Shown: piece after piece, positions 17,964 through 25,672 of the stretch | How positions within the stretch are numbered: position 1 is the stretch's first letter | How the letters are laid out: every line of letters begins with the position of its first letter | Assembly (NCBI GenBank): GCA_040219575.1 | Contig: JAVJSD010000120.1 | Location: 62,001 to 126,000, forward strand | Length of the DNA stretch: 64,000 nucleotides | From: JAVJSD01 sp040219575 | Lineage (GTDB): Bacteria > Planctomycetota > Planctomycetia > Pirellulales > Pirellulaceae | Reading direction: 5' to 3' | Notes under the pieces: generated by a model | What the model was told of the DNA's origin: nothing | Databases searched by the model: none | What the model saw: only the letters and a program-made list of their open reading frames with translations | Made by a program: the position numbers and the translations under genes

Positions 17964-18031
17964 GTAGCAGAAGTCGTGAGACTTCTGAAAGCTCAGTCAG
18001 GAATCCCGTAGCAGAAGTCGTGAGACTTCTG
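17964..18031 (+). repeat. Tandem pair of REP-type hairpins, 44-bp period
   Basis: Units at 17964-17987 and 18008-18031 are identical: GTAG, stem CAGAAGTC/GACTTCTG, loop GTGA. The spacer is also duplicated, giving a direct repeat of 44 bp. Confidence 0.9.
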
Positions 18032-18094
18032 AAAGCTCAGTCGTTGCGCCGAATGCACGAACAGACGCCCGCCGAGGCTCGAGCATTGTGGGGC

Positions 18095-18152
18095 GGAGCA
18101 ACGTGCAGAGGAGCAACGCGCAGAGGAGCAACGTGCAGAGGAGCAACGTGCG
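18095..18152. repeat. 15-bp tandem repeat, nearly four copies
   Basis: Unit GGAGCAACGTGCAGA begins at 18095, 18110, 18125 and 18140 (last copy partial), with one C/T difference in copy two. It is intergenic, between the REP pair and the end of the convergent gene at 18183. Confidence 0.9.
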
Positions 18153-18182
18153 TCGGTCCCGCTCTTCCCTACGGTTGCACCA

Positions 18183-18518
18183 TCACTCCTTCGCTTTGGC
18201 GGGTTTCTCGACGGTCCACTGCGTTTTCAGCTTCGGCTCGCCGGAGGACGTCAGGTCGATGGCGCCGACGAGTTGAAACTCCGGGGCCTGGTTCTTCTTC
18301 TCGGGATCCGGCACGGAGGCGTACAGGTAGGATTCTTGCTCCTGGTGATCGGTCACCTCGATCACCATCCCGCCGATTCCACCGAGGATGGTGTCGAAGT
18401 CCGCGTCGTACCGGGGCGCGGCCGCCGGATCGCCGGCGGCCCCCAACAAGACGAACGCGGCGGTGGAGAAAACTCCACCCAATAGGAAAAACGCCAACTG
18501 CTGGACACGGCTCGACAT
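18183..18518 (-). CDS. Small exported or membrane-anchored protein of unknown function
   Basis: A 111-residue product starting at the ATG at 18518, which has AGGAG 8 bp upstream; an upstream in-frame ATG lacks such a site. It begins with a hydrophobic signal or anchor (LAFFLLGGVFSTAAFVLLGAA) and continues as a small soluble domain (DFDTILGGIGGMVIEVTDHQEQESYLYAS). No family is recognised. It is convergent with the repeat-rich region after the membrane gene pair. Confidence 0.72.
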   Translation of the reverse strand: MSSRVQQLAFFLLGGVFSTAAFVLLGAAGDPAAAPRYDADFDTILGGIGGMVIEVTDHQEQESYLYASVPDPEKKNQAPEFQLVGAIDLTSSGEPKLKTQWTVEKPAKAKE

Positions 18519-18743
18519 GGAAATTGCTCCTGTGTTCTTGTGGAAGTGCAACGGCCCCCTGATCTTGCGAGCCCCTGGTGCGCCGCTGGTGGTTTCGCAT
18601 GCGACGCCGCTTTCTTGCCTGGAAAGACGGTCGCGCCGTGAAATTCGGGTGCGAAAATGTCGGGGGTTTGGGCGTGGTTGGCCATGAAACTGTCAGGTGC
18701 GGACAACGGCCGCCCCATCCGCTGACCATCCGAGGAGAATGCC

Positions 18744-19076
18744 ATGTCGGATAGAGAAGTAGCACCTGTCGCCGCGAACCCGTACCTCTCACCCTCCGTC
18801 GACGTTCATCCCACGGTCGACTCGCCGCTGGTGCGGCGCGTGAAACGCCGAACCGGCAACGATCTCATCCTGTGTGCCTTGTTGGCCACGATTTGCGCCT
18901 TTATTCTGCCTCTCGGATTCTTGCTGGAGGCCGTCTCGCTGTTCCTGTTGGTTCGCGTTCCCCTCTCCCGGTCGAAGCCGGCGATGCCGTGGATGGTTTG
19001 CGGGATCGCCTTGGCGGGGTGGAATGTGCTGAATCTCGGCGTGTTCGCCTGGTCGATCCTGTTGGCCTTTTCCTGA
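18744..19076 (+). CDS. Small membrane protein of unknown function
   Basis: This 110-residue protein has a GAGGAG ribosome-binding site 6 bp before its ATG. A polar N-terminus (NPYLSPSVDVHPTV) is followed by two or three membrane helices (LILCALLATICAFILPLGFLLEAVSLFLL and MVCGIALAGWNVLNLGVFAWSILLAF). The NPY...SP start is common in small planctomycete membrane proteins. The next gene begins 74 bp downstream on the same strand. Confidence 0.72.
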   Translation: MSDREVAPVAANPYLSPSVDVHPTVDSPLVRRVKRRTGNDLILCALLATICAFILPLGFLLEAVSLFLLVRVPLSRSKPAMPWMVCGIALAGWNVLNLGVFAWSILLAFS

Positions 19077-19150
19077 ATCGTCCGCCGAAACGCCGCGGGA
19101 AGAAAAACAATCACTCCTGGCACGAGTGCCGATCACGTTGGGAGCAATCC

Positions 19151-19522
19151 ATGCTGAAACGGATTCTAACGGTCGTTGCGGTGATCCTCTGCCTGCTGCA
19201 AGTGGTGCTGGCGGGCAGTTGGATCCTGCTGCCGTTGTTCTTGGCGCCGCAGAATCCTCCTGGAAGCGAGGACCCGGCGGAGTTGGAGCGTGTGACGGCC
19301 ATGCTTCGCGACCCGGACGCGCCGTTCGACCTGGACCGCCGGCAAGCGCTGGCGACGCTGCTCGAGTCCGACCAGGAAATGCTCCGCACCTACGAGTCAG
19401 GCCTGCAGGAAGCGCTCCGCGATCTACCGCCCACCGGCGCCTTCCTGTTGCTGCTGCCGGCGACTTTGCTCCTCTTGCTCCTGCGGTCTCGCCGGCGGCC
19501 GGCCCCGAAAGAACTTCCATGA
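19151..19522 (+). CDS. Small membrane protein of unknown function
   Basis: The 123-residue product starts at the ATG at 19151 with GGGAG close upstream. It has an N-terminal membrane helix (ILTVVAVILCLLQVVLAGSWILLPLFL), an acidic central loop of about 60 residues and a C-terminal helix (GAFLLLLPATLLLLLLRSRRR). No family is recognised. It may be cotranscribed with the 110-residue membrane protein. Confidence 0.68.
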   Translation: MLKRILTVVAVILCLLQVVLAGSWILLPLFLAPQNPPGSEDPAELERVTAMLRDPDAPFDLDRRQALATLLESDQEMLRTYESGLQEALRDLPPTGAFLLLLPATLLLLLLRSRRRPAPKELP

Positions 19523-19676
19523 CGGGCCTGGGGCTTTTCGGCATGGCGGAAAAGTGAGAGGCATCAAGATGGCGGTGGACCGTGGTCGCAATCGCCACGG
19601 CTCGATTGTCGATCTTTCTGCCGCAAATCGATCCGCCATCCCTGCCAAGTTCTCGGTGGAGAGGCGGCAACGAGAA

Positions 19677-20195
19677 TCAGCGGACCAGCGCGAACAGTCT
19701 GCTGTCGACGAACCTGCCGTCTTTCAGGTGATGCTTCCGCAGCAGTCCCTCCATCTCGAACCCGCACTTTTCCAGAACCCGCGCCGAGGCGGTGTTCGAC
19801 TCGAACACATGGGCGGAGATGCGCACCAGCCGCCACCGGGCGAGGGCGTGCTGGCAGGCCGCGCCGACCACCGCGGTCATGACGCCCCGGCCCCACCACG
19901 CCCGGCCCAGCCAGTAGCCGATCTCGGCGCGATGGCCCTTGGTCAAGCCGTCGAATCCGACGCCGCCGATCAATTCGTCGCCTTCCCGAATGGCGAAATG
20001 AACGGGCTCGCCGTATCGCTCGGTCGCTTCGGTCGAGTTGCGGAGCCACTGCTCGAAGTGGTCCCCGGTGTACGGGTGGGGGATCCTCAGCGTGCCCTGG
20101 TAAATCTCCCGGTCGCCGATCCGCTCGACACAGGTCGCCTTGTCGCTGGAGCGGAATTCGGTGAGCGAGATTTGGTCCGAAACGCGAAGCTGCAT
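19677..20195 (-). CDS. GNAT-family N-acetyltransferase (RimJ/RimL type)
   Basis: The 172-residue protein has the full GNAT core: HFAIREGDELIGGVGFDG (strands 2-4), GYWLGRAWWGRGVMTAVV with the acetyl-CoA-binding R/Q-x-x-G-x-G/A-type loop, and HVFESNTASARVLEKCGFEMEGLLR at the C-terminus. Those blocks match enzymes that acetylate ribosomal proteins or small amines. The start at 20195 drops 20 upstream residues that do not resemble the family. The acceptor is unknown. Confidence 0.88.
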   Translation of the reverse strand: MQLRVSDQISLTEFRSSDKATCVERIGDREIYQGTLRIPHPYTGDHFEQWLRNSTEATERYGEPVHFAIREGDELIGGVGFDGLTKGHRAEIGYWLGRAWWGRGVMTAVVGAACQHALARWRLVRISAHVFESNTASARVLEKCGFEMEGLLRKHHLKDGRFVDSRLFALVR

Positions 20196-20278
20196 TGGTC
20201 GACTCCCGACGGGGATGTTTGTAGGGCATCCTCGCCAGGACACGCAAGCCAACAACGCGGTTCAGCGAAAAACGCTCT

Positions 20279-20557
20279 CTAGCCGCCCGCCAGCGGTGTT
20301 TTCCTCTCCAGGATCGACGGCGTTTGGGCGGCCATTTCGGCATTGAGGGCGATGAACTCCCGCCACTGGTCGGGGACGTTGTCCTCTTGGAAGATGGCGT
20401 CCACCGGGCACTCCACGGCGCAGGCGTCGCAATCCACGCACTCGTCCGGATCGATGTAGAGCATCTTTTCCCCCTCATGAAAGCAGTCGCAGGGGCAGAC
20501 GACGACGCAGTCGGTGTACTTGCAACCGACGCAGGGGGCGGTGACCACATAAGCCAT
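20279..20557 (-). CDS. 7Fe ferredoxin ([3Fe-4S][4Fe-4S])
   Basis: The 92-residue electron carrier starts at an ATG with AAGGAG 7 bp upstream. Its cysteines match the Azotobacter ferredoxin I pattern offset by one: Cys9, 17 and 50 for the [3Fe-4S] cluster, and Cys21, 40, 43 and 46 for the [4Fe-4S] cluster (CVGCKYTDCVVVCPCDCF and DECVDCDACAVECP). Cys12 corresponds to the free Cys11 of that protein. It is divergent from the ECF sigma gene. Confidence 0.93.
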   Translation of the reverse strand: MAYVVTAPCVGCKYTDCVVVCPCDCFHEGEKMLYIDPDECVDCDACAVECPVDAIFQEDNVPDQWREFIALNAEMAAQTPSILERKTPLAGG

Positions 20558-20694
20558 GGCGGTTCTCCTTGGGGCGAAACCTGGTGAACGCAATAATGAA
20601 GGAAGCGTCCTGCTATTTGGTGAAGTCGATTCTCGAGGCGGCGCGGCCAAACGCGCGGCGAATTTTTTCCCCACGGGCCAAGTGGCGTGCAGCG

Positions 20695-21300
20695 ATGAAC
20701 GACAGAGAATCCTCGAAGCGGCTGCTCGAACTGTTTCGCCACGGCGATAGCCGTGCGGCGACGCAGGTTTTCGATCGCTACGTTGATCGGTTGATGCGGC
20801 TGGTCCGGAGACGGATGTCGCCCGGTTTGCAGCGCCGCGTCGATCCCGACGATGTCGTGCAGTCGGCGATGCGGAGTTTCTTCGTCAGGGCGGCGGCCCA
20901 GGACTACGTCCTCGAGCGGGCCGGCGATCTGTGGCGGTTGCTGGCGGCGATCACCTTGAGCAAGCTCCGCCGACAGGTGGAGGTTCATACTGCCGCCAAA
21001 CGGTCCATGGCCAGGGAACGGTCTATCAGCGGCGATGCGAACGACATCGCCGCCATCGCGGATCGGGAGCCCTCGCCCGGCGAGGAGACGGTGCTGCTGG
21101 AGGAGGTGCAGCGCGTCATGGAGCAGTGCAGCCTCGCGGAGCGGGAGGCGTTGACGCAACGTCTATCGGGCGAAACGATCGAGGACATCGCGCAGCGCAT
21201 GGGGCGATCGCAGCGAACCGTGCGGCGTCTGCTGCAAGCCAGTCGCGAGACGCTGGAGCGGCGTCTGTTGACCGAGGAGGATGCCGACCGCCATGAATGA
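20695..21300 (+). CDS. ECF sigma factor paired with a protein kinase
   Basis: The 201-residue protein has sigma region 2 (VFDRYVDRLMRLVRRRMSPGLQRRVDPDDVVQSAMRSFF) and region 4 (REALTQRLSGETIEDIAQRMGRSQRTVRRLLQASRETLERRL). It resembles the planctomycete ECF groups found next to Ser/Thr kinases in place of anti-sigma factors. The ATG at 20695 gives the usual size; an upstream in-frame start at 20569 would add unconserved residues. Its last 8 nt overlap the kinase start, so the two are translationally coupled. Phosphorylation by that kinase is a reasonable inference. Confidence 0.88.
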   Translation: MNDRESSKRLLELFRHGDSRAATQVFDRYVDRLMRLVRRRMSPGLQRRVDPDDVVQSAMRSFFVRAAAQDYVLERAGDLWRLLAAITLSKLRRQVEVHTAAKRSMARERSISGDANDIAAIADREPSPGEETVLLEEVQRVMEQCSLAEREALTQRLSGETIEDIAQRMGRSQRTVRRLLQASRETLERRLLTEEDADRHE

Positions 21301-22633
21301 CCAATCCGGGGCGTCGCGTAACCAAATCGCTTCATTCGCATCCTCGCTGGAAAGCGTCATCCTGGACTTTGAGCGGGCGTGGCGCGCGGAGTCTCCACCA
21401 ATCCTCTCCGACGCCGTTGGACGCGCCGAGCCGCAAGCTCGGGCCGCACTCGCTCGAGAATTGGCGGTAATCGACATGGAATTCCGCTACCAAGCGTCCG
21501 CGCAAGGAAATGCGCCCTGCGACGAACTCGGTGGGCGACCGACCTGGCGGGACTACGTGCTGCGCGTTCCGGAGATCGGCCAGGCAGCGCACCTCGCACC
21601 CGAACTGATCGCGGAGGAGTATCGTATGCGCCAGCTTTGGGGCGACCGCCCGAGCCATGATGCATTCATTTCGCGATACCCCGCTCAGCTCACGCAATTG
21701 CCGATGTGGCTGTCTCGCATCGACGACGAGTTGCGCGCGGACGCCGCGAACGTGGTCGAGCCTTCGACCAAGACGCCCTTCGCGCCGGCCGCCGTCGACC
21801 CGCGGGCGCCGCTGCCATGGTCGGACTATCGGTTGCAGGAACATCTCGGCAGCGGTGGATTCGGCAAGGTTTACCGGGCGGTGCAAAAGAGTCTTGACCG
21901 GCCGGTGGCCGTGAAGGCGTTGCACAAGGCTCGACAGCGGGACCCGCGAGCCGTCGAGCAATTCCTCCACGAGGCTCGATTACTGGCTCGGCTGAAGCAT
22001 CCGGGCATCGTGGGCGTGCACGGCCTGGGCCGCTATCCCGGCGGCGGCTATTTCCTGGTGCTCGATCTGGTCGAGGGCGAAGACCTGCAACGGCGGATCG
22101 ACCGTGGTCGCTTGACGATCGCGGAGGCGGTCCGCATCACCATCGCCGTTGCGGAGGCGATTCAGCACGCGCACCAGCACGGCGTCCTGCACGGCGATCT
22201 CAAGCCCAGCAACGTGCTGTGCGATACAAACGGCGCGGTCATTGTCACGGACTTCGGCTTCGGCCACCTGTTGCCCACCGAAGCCGACGCCGCAAACACG
22301 GCCCCGTTGTTCGGCGGCACGCTCGCTTTTCTTGCTCCGGAAGTTGCTCGGTCGGGGCCCCCTGGCATCCCGGTGGATGTGTATGGTTTGGGTGCGTTGC
22401 TGTACTGCCTGTTGACTGGACGGCCGCCGCATCAATTCGCCCATGACGAGGAGGCGCGGGCGGATCGCGAAGGCATTGGGGACGTACTCGCACCGGCGAC
22501 GATCCGTAGCGAGATGCCAAGCGAACTCGAAACGCTGGCGATGACCTGCCTGGCGACGAACCCTGCAACTCGTTGCAGTTCTGCCGCCGAATTCGCCGAC
22601 GCATTGCGGCGTTGGGTTTCGGCGAGCGGATGA
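21293..22633 (+). CDS. Soluble Ser/Thr protein kinase, non-RD type
   Basis: The 446-residue protein has an N-terminal region of about 175 residues, common in planctomycete sigma-linked kinases, then a Hanks-type kinase domain: GSGGFGKVY loop near 185, VAVKALHK lysine near 207, catalytic loop HGDLKPSN near 300 and DFGFGH near 320. The Arg normally before the catalytic Asp is Gly, so activation-loop phosphorylation may not control it. There is no membrane helix and no PASTA or WD40 tail. It overlaps the ECF sigma gene by 8 nt and is probably its partner. Confidence 0.9.
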   Translation: MNDQSGASRNQIASFASSLESVILDFERAWRAESPPILSDAVGRAEPQARAALARELAVIDMEFRYQASAQGNAPCDELGGRPTWRDYVLRVPEIGQAAHLAPELIAEEYRMRQLWGDRPSHDAFISRYPAQLTQLPMWLSRIDDELRADAANVVEPSTKTPFAPAAVDPRAPLPWSDYRLQEHLGSGGFGKVYRAVQKSLDRPVAVKALHKARQRDPRAVEQFLHEARLLARLKHPGIVGVHGLGRYPGGGYFLVLDLVEGEDLQRRIDRGRLTIAEAVRITIAVAEAIQHAHQHGVLHGDLKPSNVLCDTNGAVIVTDFGFGHLLPTEADAANTAPLFGGTLAFLAPEVARSGPPGIPVDVYGLGALLYCLLTGRPPHQFAHDEEARADREGIGDVLAPATIRSEMPSELETLAMTCLATNPATRCSSAAEFADALRRWVSASG

Positions 22634-22700
22634 AAGCCGCCTCCTCGCAGCCGATCGGATCGCGAGCAGCCCTGATATCGACATTGAACCTGGACGCGAG

Positions 22701-23426
22701 CTATTTGCGCTTGCGGGCGATGAAGCCCACGCCGCCGGGCCAGAAGCGGTAACCGCCGTAGCCGCGAACGATGCGAGCGGTAAAGCCGGCGGTTCGCAGC
22801 CACGACGCGACCTCCCGCGGCCGATGCAGATGCAGCCGGTGCGTCTCTTCGGCGCGGCGGTAGGTTTTTCCCACTTGGCGAAAGGATGTGATCTTTCGCG
22901 TCAGTGTGTGGGATTTCTCGTCGCGCTCGAACTCGACCAGCGTCGCCCAATCGTCGCCGACCGCGTGGGCCTGCCGCAGGCCGCGGTGGCGCGTCGTGTC
23001 GGCGACGTCGAAGATCAACACTCCGCCCGGCTCGAGCGCCTGGTGAATCTTGCGCAGCAGACGCCGCAGCGCGGCGCGGTGGTTGTTGGGATCGAGCGCG
23101 TAGCCCAACACTTCGCCGAGCGCGGTGACCGCGCGGCAGGCCGGAAACTCGAAGTCGAGGAACGACGCCGCGTGCAACCGCGCCGCGGGCGCCCGCCGTC
23201 GCGCCAGGGCGATCATGTGGGGAGAGATGTCGACTCCCACGACGCGGCAGCCTGCTTTGAGCAATTCCGCGGCCCAGATGCCGCTGCCGCAGCCGAGATC
23301 GACGACCGTCCCGCCTACGATGCCGCGTTGTCGCAGAATGCGAAGCAGGTGCGGCGCCGACTGGCGCGCAAAGTCGCCGTATCCGACGTCGTGAATGTAG
23401 GCCAGGTCGGTCGCGTAGGGTTGCAT
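22701..23426 (-). CDS. Class I SAM-dependent methyltransferase
   Basis: The 241-residue protein has the SAM-binding motif VVDLGCGSGIWAAELL near residue 40, the acidic loop VVGVDISPHMIALARRRAP and the later LEPGGVLIFDVAD block. These are typical of class I methyltransferases acting on small molecules. The substrate is not predictable. It is convergent with the kinase gene and divergent from moxR, with a candidate -10 element read in both directions between them. Confidence 0.87.
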   Translation of the reverse strand: MQPYATDLAYIHDVGYGDFARQSAPHLLRILRQRGIVGGTVVDLGCGSGIWAAELLKAGCRVVGVDISPHMIALARRRAPAARLHAASFLDFEFPACRAVTALGEVLGYALDPNNHRAALRRLLRKIHQALEPGGVLIFDVADTTRHRGLRQAHAVGDDWATLVEFERDEKSHTLTRKITSFRQVGKTYRRAEETHRLHLHRPREVASWLRTAGFTARIVRGYGGYRFWPGGVGFIARKRK

Positions 23427-23488
23427 CGCGTGTCGGCGTCGACGCCGATACCGGCGGAACGGCTGCGGGCGGCGTTATTCCCCGCTAC

Positions 23489-23518
23489 TGGACGGTGCGG
23501 AGAAGGGCTGGCTATCAT
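23489..23518 (+). promoter_or_regulatory. Candidate promoter for the moxR operon
   Basis: TGGACG (23489-23494) lies 18 bp before TATCAT (23513-23518), matches of 4/6 and 5/6 to the sigma-70 boxes. On the opposite strand the same spot reads TATGAT and could serve the methyltransferase gene. Confidence 0.4.
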
Positions 23519-23670
23519 AAAGCCCACGCAACTCGCAACACAACGGCCCGGGCGACGGCGCTTGGTCGCCAACACGATTCCGAAAGCGCAGGTCGTTGGC
23601 TGTCAGACGCCGCCGACATCGGCGTCGGCCACGGGCGATGACGGCGTCACGCAATCGCAAGGAATTCACG

Positions 23671-24672
23671 ATGAGCACCGAGGAATTGGAAGGCCAACTC
23701 GACCAGTTTCGCGTCGACTTCGACGCGGTCCGCAAGCAGATCGCGCGGGTGGTGGTCGGTCAGTCGGACGTGATCGAGTCGGCGCTCGTCGCGCTGGTGG
23801 CGGGCGGGCATGTGCTGTTGGAAGGCGGACCGGGATTGGGCAAGACGCTGCTGGTGCGGACCTTGGCCGATTCGCTCGACCTGGGCTTCCGCCGCATTCA
23901 GTTCACGCCCGACCTGATGCCGGCCGACGTGGTGGGCACCTCGGTGGTGATGGAGTCGCACGGCCGGCGAACGTTCGAGTTTCAGCAGGGGCCGATTTTC
24001 ACCAACGTGCTGCTGGCCGACGAGATCAATCGGGCCACGCCCAAAACGCAATCGGCGCTGATCGAGGGTTTGGAAGAGGGCGCCGTCACGATCGCCAATC
24101 AAACCTACGATCTGCCGGAGCCGTTCTTCACGATGGCGACGCAGAGCGCAAGCGAGTCGGAGGGGACCTTCCCGCTGCCGGTGAAGCAACTCGACCGGTT
24201 CATGTTCAAGCTCCGCAGCGAGTTCCCCACCGGCGACGAGATGGAAGAGATCCTGGCGCGGACCACGGAACCCGAGGAGCCGGTCGCCACGTCGGTGCTC
24301 AAGGGAGAGCGGATTGTCGAGATGTCGCAACTGGCGCGGCAGGTGCTGATCGCCCCCGAGATCCGCCGCTTCGCCATCGACACGGTGCTCGCCACGCGGC
24401 CCGAACAGCCCACGGCCACGCCAATGATCAAACGCTACGTGAGCGAAGGCTGCAGCCCGCGCGGCGCGCAGGCGATGATTCTGGCGGGCAAGATCCGCGC
24501 GATTCTGGCCGGCCGCGCCAGCGTGTCGCGGGAAGACTTGAAGCAGGCGGCGCTGCCGGCGCTGCGGCATCGCCTGTCGCTCAACTTCGAGGGACACGCG
24601 GAGCAGATCGACCCAGACGCCATCCTGCAGGAAGTTCTCGGTTCGCCCGCCGCCGTGGCGAAGTCGGCCTGA
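23671..24672 (+). CDS. moxR: MoxR-family AAA+ ATPase
   Basis: The 333-residue ATPase starts at an ATG with AAGGA upstream. It has Walker A GGPGLGKT (53-60), Walker B LLADEINRATPK near 114 and the typical MoxR segment FTMATQSASESEGTFPLPVKQLDRF. MoxR proteins act with von Willebrand A proteins as chaperones that assemble or activate protein complexes. It is the first gene of a six-gene forward run whose next three members have DUF58 or vWA domains, exactly the expected partners. Confidence 0.94.
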   Translation: MSTEELEGQLDQFRVDFDAVRKQIARVVVGQSDVIESALVALVAGGHVLLEGGPGLGKTLLVRTLADSLDLGFRRIQFTPDLMPADVVGTSVVMESHGRRTFEFQQGPIFTNVLLADEINRATPKTQSALIEGLEEGAVTIANQTYDLPEPFFTMATQSASESEGTFPLPVKQLDRFMFKLRSEFPTGDEMEEILARTTEPEEPVATSVLKGERIVEMSQLARQVLIAPEIRRFAIDTVLATRPEQPTATPMIKRYVSEGCSPRGAQAMILAGKIRAILAGRASVSREDLKQAALPALRHRLSLNFEGHAEQIDPDAILQEVLGSPAAVAKSA

Positions 24673-24716
24673 CGTCGGGCAACCCTCGACGCGGCGCCCC
24701 GCCGCCGCGCATCCAT

Positions 24717-24752
24717 TTCGCATTCGCCGTCAGATTCGCATTCGCCGTCAGA
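24717..24752. repeat. 18-bp tandem duplication between moxR and the DUF58 gene
   Basis: Unit TTCGCATTCGCCGTCAGA occurs twice exactly (24717, 24735), ending 6 bp before the DUF58 start codon. Confidence 0.9.
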
Positions 24753-24757
24753 CCGTC

Positions 24758-25654
24758 ATGAGCTTCGACGCCCGATTCCAACAACAGTGCGAGAGTTTGC
24801 ACCACCAGGCGGCGCGTGTCTGGGGGCGGAATTTTCTCGGTCGCCGCACGCAGTGGACGCTGGCCGGCGGCACCGAAGTGACGGGCTACAGCGACTACAG
24901 CGTGGGCGACGATCCGCGGTACATCGATTGGAACCTGTGCGCGCGGCACGACGAGCTGCGCGTCAAGCAGTTTCAAGGGAGCGAAGACAACCGGGTGTAC
25001 CTGGTGCTCGACGTTTCGCGGAGCATGAGTCCCTCCGGCTCCGAGAAATTCGCGTTCGCGCGCCGGTTGACCGCGGCGCTGGGCTACCTGGCGCTGGCGA
25101 ATCTCGATCGCGTCGGCGTGTTGGCGGTGTCGGACCGGATCGTGAGCCGATTCCCCGCCGTGCGCGGGCGGTCGCATTTGCCGCGGCTGCTGGCGATGCT
25201 GGAGAATTTGACGGTCGACCAGGCCGCCACCAACCTCCGCGCCGGTTGCGAAGCCGTCACACGCGAGGGACCACGAGGCGGTCTGGCGGTGTTGATCAGC
25301 GATCTGATCGACCCCGCCGGGTTGGAGCCGGCCCTCGACACCTTGCGCGTACGCGGATTCGAGCCGCATCTGGTGCACGTCGTCGATCCGCGTGAAACCG
25401 AGTGGACGGCGACGGGGCCGGTGGCGCTGGTCGACGCCGAATCGGGCCGCGTCGTGCGGACCACGCTCACGCCGCGCGACGTGGCGAACTACCGGAACGT
25501 CTGTCACGAGTCGGTCGACGCCCTCAAGCGTTACTGCGGCCGCTGGTGGATCAGCTACGTGCAGGTCCGCTGCGACGCGCCGATTGAAAACGCGGTCTAC
25601 CAGATGTTCGGCGTGGCGAAATCGCGAATGGCCAGTTTGCACGCTCGACAATAA
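24758..25654 (+). CDS. DUF58 domain protein (vWA-like)
   Basis: The 298-residue protein has the DUF58 signature region GGTEVTGYSDYSVGDDPRYIDWNLCARHDEL, then a vWA-like fold beginning VYLVLDVSRSMSPSG (a MIDAS-type DxSxS). It lacks membrane helices. In MoxR operons this protein normally follows the ATPase and is thought to be its substrate or adaptor. The gap to moxR is 85 bp and to the next gene 18 bp. Confidence 0.93.
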   Translation: MSFDARFQQQCESLHHQAARVWGRNFLGRRTQWTLAGGTEVTGYSDYSVGDDPRYIDWNLCARHDELRVKQFQGSEDNRVYLVLDVSRSMSPSGSEKFAFARRLTAALGYLALANLDRVGVLAVSDRIVSRFPAVRGRSHLPRLLAMLENLTVDQAATNLRAGCEAVTREGPRGGLAVLISDLIDPAGLEPALDTLRVRGFEPHLVHVVDPRETEWTATGPVALVDAESGRVVRTTLTPRDVANYRNVCHESVDALKRYCGRWWISYVQVRCDAPIENAVYQMFGVAKSRMASLHARQ

Positions 25655-25672
25655 CCCCCTGCCTGTGCGTTC

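Noticed and set aside
22824..24761. Forward frame of 645 codons over the methyltransferase and moxR genes
   Set aside because: It is antisense to the first and out of frame with the second; no domain is seen.
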